Of a stretch of DNA of 21,778 nt, positions 1 to 9,060 are shown piece by piece. Numbering within the stretch: the stretch's first letter is position 1; each line of letters opens with the position of its first letter. Origin of the DNA: Welwitschia mirabilis (lineage: Eukaryota; Gnetophyta; Gnetopsida; Welwitschiales); NCBI GenBank assembly GCA_051453625.1, contig JBOZIK010000001.1:78077262-78099039 (forward strand). The letters are read 5' to 3'. Under the pieces are notes generated by a model. The model was given only the letters and a program-made list of their open reading frames with translations. It had not been told where the DNA came from and made no database searches. The position numbers were made by a program, and so were the translations under genes.

Positions 1-2840
1 CAATTTTTAATAATTTAAGGCATCAAAATAAAAATAATATGTAAAAACAAATGCCATATATCATAAATGCAATTATTAGAGTTATTTCATCGACAAGCAT
101 TCATAGCCCTAATGTGGTTAACTAAATTTAATTTTTCATTGATCATTAGATAATGTAATGTTACAGAGGAGATATTTCATTTTCTTTTAATTACTCCATA
201 TCATATTCAATAATTGTTTTATGCACATAAATGGGTCATTGGCTCATTAGCTTAGTCAATATAAATCTTGTCCACATAACATGCTTTTAAAAATAATTAA
301 CTCAGCATAAAAGTAGATTCCACCTTAATTCAACCATATTTTTCTTTTGGAAGACCTTAAGTAAAACTAAACTTAATAAGTTAACTTCAAAAAAATCAAA
401 ACTTTTTCTTGAAAAACAAGAAGTAATCTTAAATTCTACTTAGTTTGAAATGACAATGTGGTTACTTATTAATGGTTTATTTCATTTAAGGGTCATCAAC
501 TAGGATCATCTAATTTAAGGAGTTCATGAATGGATGTAAGAAGAGGATGATTGATGGAGTTTATTAGGTCAAATAGTGAAAATGTAAGGATGGAAAATGG
601 TGTATAAGATGATGAGGATTTATTCAATGGTGTGATTGGTATTTTTGAATTCTTATCTAAAAATGTTGAAGATAGTAATTATACAAGTGAAAGTACTTGT
701 ATGGTTTAAAACATGAAGGGCATCAAGCAGAAATTTTTTTAGCATTTTCATTTTTTTAAAAACCAAAATTTATTCTAAAAGGAAATTTTAATCTAATAAA
801 AAAATCTAAATTAAATACATACATTGAAGCTAAAAATTTTTCAAGGCATTTTCCAAGGCAATGCATGTATGAAGGTTTAAAAGGATGAATGCGATCGTTG
901 CATGATGAGTTAAAATTATGAAAAGCATTTAATGATGAGAGAAAATCCTTATAAATTTTATGTATCCATAAAAGACAGAATAACATTAACATTAGCAATA
1001 AAATTTATTTGTTCAAAATCAGCAATTTCTCATCCCTTACCCTCTTCTTGTTTACTTAACAACTCATGAAAGACATCATTTTTGGATGAAGACAAATGTA
1101 AATTATAAACCATTGGAGAAGTAAAATGATCATTAAAAATGGTATCAGAAGATGGTTTCAAAGGTATAAATGATTTATCATCATCATTTAGGATTAAGTC
1201 TTACTTAGATAAAAAAGATAAAAATGTCATAACTGGCTTAAGAGGTTGTTGAGAAAAATATAAAGGCTTCTCAAAGAATGGATCATGAAAAGGATTTTGG
1301 CTAATGTTCTCCTTTTTAATAAAGTTTTTAAGGGATTATTCCTTAGCTTGTTTCTCAAACGACATTGGTTGATGTTCAAAGATAGATTTATTATCTATGT
1401 CATTAATGTCACTTATTGGTTTGTCATCTATTGTATAACTTTCTAGTTTCCATATTTCTCAAATGTTTTCCCACTCACTACTGATTATTTGTTATTAGAT
1501 GTATCTAATCCTACTCCAACATATAATATAGATGCACCTAATCTATCACTTTCTAAGGCATGTTAAAACTCAAGGTGTTCTTGGCTTTTCTCATAGATTT
1601 TGTTGTGGCTTACTTTAAGGTTTTCTTTCTTATTCCTAAAGGATATGATTTTGATTTTATCACTTCTAGTCTTTTTGATCCGTTCGAATTTCTTTAGGCT
1701 TGTAAATTCATGAAATATAGGAATGTTTACTTCTTCTTATTGTTGGTTAAGATCCCTAAGGATTTGATCATCGGTTTAGGCTATTCGTTAAAATATTTTA
1801 TCAATGTTTTCCTTGATTTTCTTAGAGGTTTCTTCTAAAGATTATGAATGGAATTTAAGTTTGTTCGAAGAATATTTAGTAATACCTTATAAACATCTTT
1901 GAAATGTATCTTCAAAGGAAGATGAGAAAGATTATTAGACATATGAAGATGATGGGTATTGGTTAAATGATAAAGAGTATTGAAAGGAAAATGAAAGGTA
2001 AGGAATGAAGAACAATGTATACAAAAATGAGAATGAGGAATAAGGATAGTAAAGAGCACTGAAAGGCATGTTATCAAACCTATTTGATTTAATGTATGAA
2101 TTTTGAAATTAAACATTATAAAACATTTAATCTATGTATGAATGATATTGAGGATACTCGTCAAAGATCTGTCTAGATTGAATGAATTATCCTAAAGTTT
2201 GCTTAGGTTGTTCATGATTCTATAAACTAGGGGGATAACCATGTGGAAGCTTAGAAGATATTTAAAATCGGTTAGGAACCTAATTCATTATTAAAAGTTT
2301 AAAAAATATATTATAGTTTAAGTTTAGAGCTTACATTTTTTGAAATTTTCTCGGTTTCAAAAGAAACTTATAAGACAAAATGATTTATGAAGGTTACAAA
2401 AGGGTTCAGTTTAAGTGATAAATTATTTAGGATAGGAAAGTTGGTAGCATCAGTCAGGAAAGGTAGCAATTCCAATTAAAGTGAGTAGAATAGTTTGAGA
2501 AAAGATAGAGTTTAGTTTTATTCTATTGCAAAGTGGTAAGAGTTTCAAGGTTTAAGAAATTTTTGATAGAAATTTGAATGATTATAATTTTACAAAATTT
2601 AACTAGGAAATAAGCATAAACATCTTAAATTTTTTTCTAATTTTAACAAAAATAAAATTTGATAGAACAAAAAAATTTATAAATATTTGCAGAAATCAGA
2701 AGAAAACAAAATTATTGAGTTTGATTTATTTTTAATTCATGATCTCATATTTAGTTGCACCTACAAAAAAATTATTAGACTTGTAATATGAAATATCAAA
2801 TATAAAAAATGAATTTCAGATGTTAGATTAGATAAATAGA
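1..2840 (-). other. Decayed internal region of a minus-strand LTR element, no domain recognised
   Basis: This stretch lies on the internal side of the tRNA-Asp-type primer site at 3043-3060, so by position it should hold the leader and gag of a minus-strand element. On the minus strand, about 1400-2110 reads as a loosely coding-like track with frequent stops: a Tyr/Ser/Phe/Pro-rich part (about 1950-2110), then a Lys/Glu/Ile/Asn-rich part that could be coiled coil (about 1690-1870). No CCHC knuckle, protease or RT motif was found, so gag identity is inferred only from position. Open frames at 756-998 and 1835-2116 on this strand carry no recognisable domain and are not called as genes. The first 340 bases hold nothing I can identify. 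Confidence 0.3.
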
Positions 2841-2853
2841 CTTAACAGTTTAA

Positions 2854-2970
2854 ACTAGTTTAGGTTTTACTAGAAATGTGCTAGTACCTCCAATAAGAAA
2901 GAAAATGAAAAATACAAAGAAAACAAGGACTAGTTTGGGTATCACAGGAAATGGACCAGTACTCACCACT
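2854..2970. repeat. Two-copy direct repeat, period 75 bp, in the element leader
   Basis: The motif ACTAGTTTAGGTTTTACTAG starting at 2854 recurs in diverged form at 2929 (ACTAGTTTGGGTATCACAGG). Each is followed by AAATG, a CTAGTAC or CCAGTAC block and ACC or CACC. The offset is exactly 75 bases. It lies between the putative coding part and the primer binding site of the minus-strand element, so it is probably a small tandem duplication in the leader. Confidence 0.55.
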
Positions 2971-3042
2971 ACAAATATAGAAACTAACTAAAAAATTACA
3001 AGAAGAAAATCATGCACTTTTGAAAAAATTACCATGCTAATA

Positions 3043-3060
3043 TCCCCAACAATGGCACTA
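3043..3060 (-). promoter_or_regulatory. Primer binding site, tRNA-Asp type (decayed)
   Basis: The plus strand reads TCCCCAACAATGGCACTA. The 3' end of plant tRNA-Asp (recalled as TCCCCGGCAACGGCGCCA) matches 13 of 18 positions, and all five differences are transitions of the kind caused by cytosine deamination on one strand or the other. On the minus strand this is therefore a decayed reverse-transcription primer site. Known Athila-type and some other plant Ty3/gypsy elements use tRNA-Asp. The orientation puts the internal region to the left (1-3042) and the 5' LTR to the right (from about 3061). Confidence 0.6.
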
Positions 3061-4276
3061 AAATCTGAGCATAGATTTGTAGTAATCTAGATTTATCTAA
3101 TTTTACACTTAGAATCATTCTTCTGCAAGAAGATATGTGATAACTTTTATCAAAGATATACAATTAATTCTACTTATAATAAAAACATAAACAACATAAA
3201 AATTAGAAGTTAAAAAGAAAAATTGATCTTCAATAGATAACACAAAGGAATAGAAATGCTTGAAAGGTCTACTTGTTTGCCCAAATCTCAACCTTTACTT
3301 TAATAATTCCTATATCTGAACCTTAGCAATCAAGTAAGATCCACCTAAAAATTGCCAATGCCAAGCAAATTATGTAATAACAATGAAAGAAAGAAACCTG
3401 CTTAAGAATTAGTCCTACTTATATATTACTAATGCCAAAGTAATTATGCAATAATAATGAAAGAATTAAAACTGATTCTAGAACTAGTCCTACATAAATA
3501 TTACTAATACTAAATTATTTTATGCATTAACAATGAAAGGATTCAACCAATTATTTTATTAAAGCTAAAATAGATATACATTACATTAATTAAAAAGAGA
3601 GGTAAATAAGATAAACTCCTTAACTAGACTTATATATTTTATCCCCAAGAAAGATGATTAGAGCATCTTAATGTCCTAGCCCCTAAGTCTTCCCCATATT
3701 AATCAAACCAAAAGATGTTTATAATGGATTCTCAATGTCCTTTTATGGATGACAGAAGGCTTAGAATTTAAGTCATCGTTACATTAGGTGGGCAGTTACA
3801 TAAGGAGGGCTACAATGGGTAGTTACTTAAGGAGCAATGTACAAACATTTGACATGTAGTCACAAGAAATGATTCTTTGTCTTCTTATGTAGAAATGATG
3901 ATGATATATTCTCTGACTACTAATGATTCTATCAATGGATGTCATACCATGTGTCTTCCACATGATCATTCTCATTATGTCACATGTCACTGTGATGTGT
4001 CACCTTGTACTTCTACCATGTGTCATTAGGTTTAAAGATTTATTTAGGATTAATTCTGACTTATCACATAAGTATAAAATGTTTAACTCCAAAAAATGAT
4101 GCAAGAAGATGAGTTCCTGCATAGTCTCCCTCAAAAAAATAGTGGTGTCAGTAGTCCTAGCAGGTGGCACTAGTGTTTGGTACTAAAAGTGCATCACTTT
4201 AAGCACAGTTCTTCCAAAGGCCATAATATACCTACTCATGTTTAAGGAAAGTTCATAGTTTCATGCAAAAGTAATA
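3061..4276 (-). repeat. Probable 5' LTR of the tRNA-Asp-primed element
   Basis: By position this stretch abuts the decayed primer site and should be the 5' LTR in minus orientation. A TG near 3066 is a possible terminus, but the far end (TG on the minus strand) cannot be fixed. It contains a 74-75 bp tandem repeat (3351-3555), a 19 bp motif repeated at 3789 and 3816 with a 27 bp period, and a cluster of CATGTGTC/CACATGTC words at 3945-4026. CTTATATATTTTA near 3626-3638 reads as a TATA box on the minus strand. No second LTR copy was found in the window, so the assignment rests on the primer site alone. Confidence 0.4.
3351..3555. repeat. Tandem repeat, 74-75 bp unit, about 2.7 copies
   Basis: Units begin at 3351 (ATTGCCAATGCCAAGC), 3425 (ATTACTAATGCCAAAG) and 3500 (ATTACTAATACTAAAT). 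Each carries a conserved AATTATG or TTTTATG block, an AACAATGAAAG or AATAATGAAAG block, and, in the first two, a TAGTCCTAC block near the end. Spacings are 74 and 75 bases. The third unit fades after about 55 bases. It sits inside the putative LTR. Confidence 0.8.
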
Positions 4277-4372
4277 AAAAGGTCAAAAAACATTAATATG
4301 TAATAAAACCGTGAATTTAATATTTTTCCCTTTGCTAAATTGATTAATTTATACTTGCTTAGAATGTTAATT
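4277..4372. repeat. 96 bp contig-end overlap, left copy
   Basis: This stretch, ending exactly at the N run, is repeated right after the N run at 4625-4720 with one difference (TATTTTTCCC against TATTGTTCCC). Copies that start and stop exactly at the gap edges indicate two overlapping contig ends placed side by side rather than a biological duplication. Confidence 0.85.
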
Positions 4373-4624
4373 NNNNNNNNNNNNNNNNNNNNNNNNNNNN
4401 NNNNNNNNNNNNNNNNNNNNNNNNNNNNNNNNNNNNNNNNNNNNNNNNNNNNNNNNNNNNNNNNNNNNNNNNNNNNNNNNNNNNNNNNNNNNNNNNNNNN
4501 NNNNNNNNNNNNNNNNNNNNNNNNNNNNNNNNNNNNNNNNNNNNNNNNNNNNNNNNNNNNNNNNNNNNNNNNNNNNNNNNNNNNNNNNNNNNNNNNNNNN
4601 NNNNNNNNNNNNNNNNNNNNNNNN
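4373..4624. other. Assembly gap (252 N), probably false
   Basis: A run of 252 N. Because the sequence on both sides is the same 96 bp, the true distance is probably negative and the flanks should be merged. Apparent open frames that span the N run are meaningless. Confidence 0.85.
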
Positions 4625-4720
4625 AAAAGGTCAAAAAACATTAATATGTAATAAAACCGTGAATTTAATATTGTTCCCTTTGCTAAATTGATTAATTTAT
4701 ACTTGCTTAGAATGTTAATT
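4625..4720. repeat. 96 bp contig-end overlap, right copy
   Basis: Second copy of the 96 bp block at 4277-4372, beginning at the first base after the N run and matching 95 of 96 bases. Only this side continues as unique sequence beyond the block. Confidence 0.85.
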
Positions 4721-5683
4721 TTTATGTGTAAATAAGTAACAAATTGATGATAGATGGTTTTGTTTCAATTCTATTCCTATGAGATGATAAAACTATATAG
4801 AAAGATATATCTAAACACTTATATTATCATAATTATTTTAAAGTTTTATTAGGTAACACTTAACATATGTTGTTTCTATCTGTATTAAACATTTAAAGTA
4901 GAATAAATAAATGTTACTAAAGTTATTCTTTGAGGTCTCACTAGTTTGAAATAAAGATCCTGAATAGTCTTAATTAAAGTTCATATTAAAATCATTTATA
5001 AGTGATTCATATTTTTTATTGTTCATCACTTTAACTATGAAGTTAATTAATTGTAAACCTAATTCATTGATCTATAAAAAGACTTTCAAGATAGAGTATT
5101 TGTGAAAAATGATAAAGATTACTAAAATATATAATTTACAAACAAAATGATAAGGAAAATAAGATAAAATATGCCTAAACTAGTAGATTTGATACTAGCA
5201 TTCATCAAGTTGAAAATTTTGCATTGTGGAAAATAGACTAAAAATGTTTCTAAAAGTTATGCTACTTGACATAGGAAATTTGATTTAAAAAGTTTTTAAT
5301 TCCAATTTTTTTTTCATAAAACATAAGTATCTATTGACAGTAAAACATACAAATATGTTTTATGAATTATGGTAAAAAAAGTAAACATGCCCTCTCTACA
5401 ACTAAGAATCTAAAAATAAGAATAAATCACACTCAAATAGAAGTATTATCCCTTGTATACATCTCAAATAAATGTTCATAAATCTATGATCCTGTTCTCT
5501 AGATGTATCTTATTCTTATAAAATGTATAAAACAGATTTTTTGGGCATGGATGAGGTTAATTTAATAATCACAAATCAAAAAACTAAAAAAAAAAATAGA
5601 AACATTTTCATAAAAAATTGATTTTTGGTAATATAATAAATAACAATTTCAATCTCTGATAATGATATCAAGAACTCTCTATG
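4721..5683. other. AT-rich stretch with no recognisable feature
   Basis: No coding similarity, domain motif, RNA gene or clear repeat was seen on either strand. TCTCTGATAATG at 5653-5664 faintly recalls the reverse complement of an initiator-Met primer site but matches only 8 of 12 positions, so it is not called. Confidence 0.6.
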
Positions 5684-5998
5684 CCTTGACTTCCATAATA
5701 GATTGTAATCTTTGGAATATGTGCCTTAATAGTTAAGGTATATGCGATAGTTTTAAATAGAAAAATAGGGCTTGTATTTTAGTATAGATAATTCTAGTTA
5801 TTATTCTCTTACAAGGATTACAAATAGGTTTCAAAGGTTTCAAAAATACATAAAGCTTTTAAAGGTAGATTTAAGTCTATGGAGGCTATGAAAAGTAAGT
5901 AAGAAATTATTTAATTGATGTAGTAAATACTTTTAGGAATTAAGAATAATTATTTACAAAGAAATATATGATGTAAATCTTAGCCAAGTAAAAAATAA
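5684..5998. repeat. Diverged direct repeat, copy A
   Basis: This is collinear with 6249-6559 over its whole length. Shared landmarks in order are CCTTGACTT, TGTGCCT or TGTGACCT, AGTTAAGGTAT or AATTAAGGTAT, a TTAGTATA or TATAGTATA block, CTTACAAGGAT or ATTACAAGAAT, GTAAGAAAT or TTAAGAAAT, AATAATTATT, and AAGTAAAAAATAA at the end. Identity is roughly two thirds by eye. Copy A stops exactly at an N gap. This could be an old tandem duplication or two LTRs of an unknown element. Confidence 0.7.
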
Positions 5999-6190
5999 NN
6001 NNNNNNNNNNNNNNNNNNNNNNNNNNNNNNNNNNNNNNNNNNNNNNNNNNNNNNNNNNNNNNNNNNNNNNNNNNNNNNNNNNNNNNNNNNNNNNNNNNNN
6101 NNNNNNNNNNNNNNNNNNNNNNNNNNNNNNNNNNNNNNNNNNNNNNNNNNNNNNNNNNNNNNNNNNNNNNNNNNNNNNNNNNNNNNNNNN
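5999..6190. other. Assembly gap (192 N)
   Basis: A run of 192 N. Its left edge coincides with the end of direct-repeat copy A, so repeat confusion may have broken the assembly here. Unlike two other gaps in the window, the flanks are not identical. Confidence 0.9.
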
Positions 6191-6248
6191 ATATTTTTAA
6201 CATCTTTATTAGGGATTACACCTAATTATTTATTTTCTTGGTGCTACA

Positions 6249-6559
6249 CCTTGACTTTTACAATGGATTATGATCTATGGAAGATGTGACCTGTTAATTA
6301 AGGTATAAGTAGTAGTTTCAAATAAAAACTAGGGTTACTATTATAGTATAATCTTAATTGTCATTCTATTACAAGAATACATAGGTATTTTAGAGCTTAT
6401 AAGAATTATCAAATGTTTCATAAGTAAATCTTGAATTTAATAAGGGACAATAAAGTAATTAAGAAATTTATTTACTTGAGTTGATATTCCTTTCTAAGAC
6501 TCAGAGATAATTATTCATAAGGTAATCTATCATGTAAACCTTATTTAAGTAAAAAATAA
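6249..6559. repeat. Diverged direct repeat, copy B
   Basis: Second copy of the roughly 313 bp repeat, offset by 565 bases at the start and 561 at the end relative to copy A (including the N run). Ends with the same AAGTAAAAAATAA word. No terminal TG/CA, primer site or polypurine tract is convincing at its edges. Confidence 0.7.
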
Positions 6560-7567
6560 TTCACTAAGTACAACTTGGTTAATGCGATACTCAATAGATT
6601 ACTCAACTACAAATTCTGAATGCAAAGAAAGTATGAGTATGGAATTAGAAGGACTTATAACAAAATTTAGAAAGATGCTAGAATACCATAAAATATATTA
6701 TCTACTAACATATCAATCATCGAAATCCTATAAAACATTAGAGGTATAATTCTGTAGAACAATTATAAAGGAACATTTAAAAAACACTATTGCATAACTA
6801 ATAATTTTAGATAAGTCAAAAAGAATAGAGTAAATCAAATTTAATTACAAATCAAAGTGCCTTTATTAATGATGCAAATACTGCAAAGATTACTAAATCA
6901 CAAATAAATAATAAGTTAAGGCATAAGAAATATCACTTGGAATCCTCATCCCCTCATACATAGGAAAAGAAAAGGATGCTTAAAACCTCATAATGAGATA
7001 AGAAATTATCATAGTAATTGGAATTCTAGATTTGAAATGATAAAGTTGTAATTCATGATGATGAATAATTATTTGATGATAATGAATTTTATAGTTGTGA
7101 TAGGAATCAAGGATGAAATATAAAGGATGCAATATTATCTCTTAAGGTATGATGGCTTTTATATCTCTTTTTAAGATTGAAGATATCCATTAGTACATCA
7201 TTGTCATGAATAAATGGGCAAAAAAATTTTCCTTGGGTAATGGGACATAGATATGTAGTTCTTGATCTTCATAAACTAATAAGATCAGTCTATCATCTTA
7301 GCATATAATTAGCTTATCCTTCTTTATAGAACTCACTCTTCTTTATAATGCTTGTGTGCTAATGGTTAAGATCGAAGCATAAGCACCTTTAGCTAGTTTA
7401 ACTTCAACAAAATTTATGAGTTTAAAATGTTTAATAAATAAAGTACTATAAGTTGATTTTTTTAATAAAACTTTTATAATTAATAAATAAACATGGTTAG
7501 TAATAAAATAATCATAAATATGATGTGTACAGATTAAATGTCTTTATTTAATTTAAAGACTTTTTAA
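6560..7567. other. AT-rich stretch with no recognisable gene
   Basis: No domain, RNA gene or long repeat could be supported. A short imperfect hairpin with arms 7349-7356 and 7378-7385 encloses GCTAATGGTTAAG, which resembles a tRNA A-box, but no B-box follows on this strand. Confidence 0.55.
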
Positions 7568-7623
7568 AAATTGAACTTATAACCATTAAGTCAGAAAAGC
7601 ATTGCTTTATCATTAGGATGTCT
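7568..7623 (-). other. tRNA/SINE-like A-box and B-box pair (very weak)
   Basis: On the minus strand a stretch resembling a tRNA A-box (CCTAATGATAAAGC, within 7604-7622) is followed about 20-30 bases later by GGTTATAAGTTCAATTT (7568-7584), which resembles the T-arm/B-box of tRNA-derived SINEs. The spacing is about that of a tRNA. No acceptor-stem pairing, poly-A tail or target-site duplication could be established, so this may be chance in AT-rich DNA. Confidence 0.25.
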
Positions 7624-7769
7624 CTTCAAAGATAAAATATATTAATTTACTAAAGTATAAGGGTTAAAAATGTGGCATGGAATATAAATGGAATAGATTC
7701 TATAAGGCCAAGTTCCACTAGGCATTCGTTTAGCGTAAAATTACCTACCTGCTATCTCTTCAAAAAAAA

Positions 7770-7779
7770 GGGAGGGGGG
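7770..7779. other. Poly-G run at contig end
   Basis: The contig ends with a purine run of almost only G just before the N gap. Together with the C run on the other side it means both contigs end in G when read outwards into the gap. That is the pattern expected if reads decay into artefactual G calls or if a real G tract stops the assembly. Confidence 0.7.
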
Positions 7780-8125
7780 NNNNNNNNNNNNNNNNNNNNN
7801 NNNNNNNNNNNNNNNNNNNNNNNNNNNNNNNNNNNNNNNNNNNNNNNNNNNNNNNNNNNNNNNNNNNNNNNNNNNNNNNNNNNNNNNNNNNNNNNNNNNN
7901 NNNNNNNNNNNNNNNNNNNNNNNNNNNNNNNNNNNNNNNNNNNNNNNNNNNNNNNNNNNNNNNNNNNNNNNNNNNNNNNNNNNNNNNNNNNNNNNNNNNN
8001 NNNNNNNNNNNNNNNNNNNNNNNNNNNNNNNNNNNNNNNNNNNNNNNNNNNNNNNNNNNNNNNNNNNNNNNNNNNNNNNNNNNNNNNNNNNNNNNNNNNN
8101 NNNNNNNNNNNNNNNNNNNNNNNNN
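7780..8125. other. Assembly gap (346 N)
   Basis: A run of 346 N flanked by poly-G on the left and poly-C on the right. Apparent poly-Pro or poly-Gly frames across it are produced by the homopolymers and the N run, and no gene is called. Confidence 0.9.
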
Positions 8126-8131
8126 CCCCCG

Positions 8132-8166
<35 letters not shown>

Positions 8167-8172
8167 CCCCCC
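8126..8172. repeat. 47 bp poly-C tract at contig start
   Basis: A run of C interrupted by only two G, in DNA that is otherwise extremely AT-rich. It starts exactly at the gap edge. The composition is wholly unlike anything else in the window, which favours a sequencing or assembly artefact over a natural tract. Confidence 0.75.
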
Positions 8173-9060
8173 ATTAAAACCTTACCATTAAGATTAAGAA
8201 ACTTTTTTGGTCCACTCAAACATAATTGTCTACAAGAAGACTATAAAAAGATGAAATATTATATAAATAAAATATAATAAGTCAAAATGAATAATTAATT
8301 TATAAATGACTCTATAAAATAGTTGCAACCATAATATCTTCAACAAAACCAATTCCTTATAATTTTTAAATTTTATAAAATAATGGGCCACCTTATAAAG
8401 AAATATATAAGGGAAAGCATATAAAGTGACATTAGTGCTCAAACCCTATAAATAATAAAAGAATAATAATAAATTTACAAGAGAGTATTTATGGCTATCT
8501 AATCAAGTTTTAATAAAATCAATATTTTTTGTTATTAAAATTAAAAGTCTTTTAAAATACAAACTAATTTTAGTCTTAATAAATAGTTGTGCTAGTCACA
8601 ATTTCATTTTACTAAGAATGATTAGTTATTTTAAGAATAAAATAACTAAAGAATTAATTTCTAATGTTGAAATAGTGGAATAAAAGCTTATTTCTCGAAT
8701 AGATTATGGGATTAATTTAAGTCTAAAGAATAAAAATTTATAATTTTAAGAAAAATCTTATACTCTAGATATTTGTTAATGTGATGTAACCTTAAGTATG
8801 TCATTCTTATGTGAATATGATGTTAGGACATCATTTAGAATAGATCCCTTTCTTCTCCTAAAAATCCATCTAGAGGCTATATTTTAAAGAGGAATGGAAG
8901 GAAAAATTTTATCCTATAGTGAATAAATGAGAATTAAAAAGATCATTACAAATAACCCAATTGTTTTAAGCATGGATGAAAAATTAAGAAGAAGTAAATT
9001 CTCCTAAAAAATATTCAAGTTTAAGAAAGTCTTTTAAAAAGTCGAGTTATAATCAAAGAT
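8173..9060. other. Unidentified AT-rich stretch upstream of the plus-strand RT
   Basis: By position this should hold the gag and protease part of the plus-strand element whose RT starts near 9061. No CCHC knuckle, protease Asp motif or other domain could be recognised on either strand. Confidence 0.5.

Noticed and set aside
4261-4651. Open frames on both strands across the N run
   Set aside because: Created by N being read as non-stop. The flanks are the duplicated contig ends.
5653-5664. Initiator-Met primer-site-like word (reverse complement)
   Set aside because: Only 8 of 12 positions match and no LTR boundary is visible beside it.
7672-8277. Long open frames through the N gap encoding poly-Pro or poly-Gly
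   Set aside because: They consist of homopolymer edges and N. No coding evidence on either side.
8230-8442. Minus-strand hydrophobic frame of 70 codons
   Set aside because: Composition is what T-rich DNA gives by chance. No domain, no neighbours and no conserved motif.
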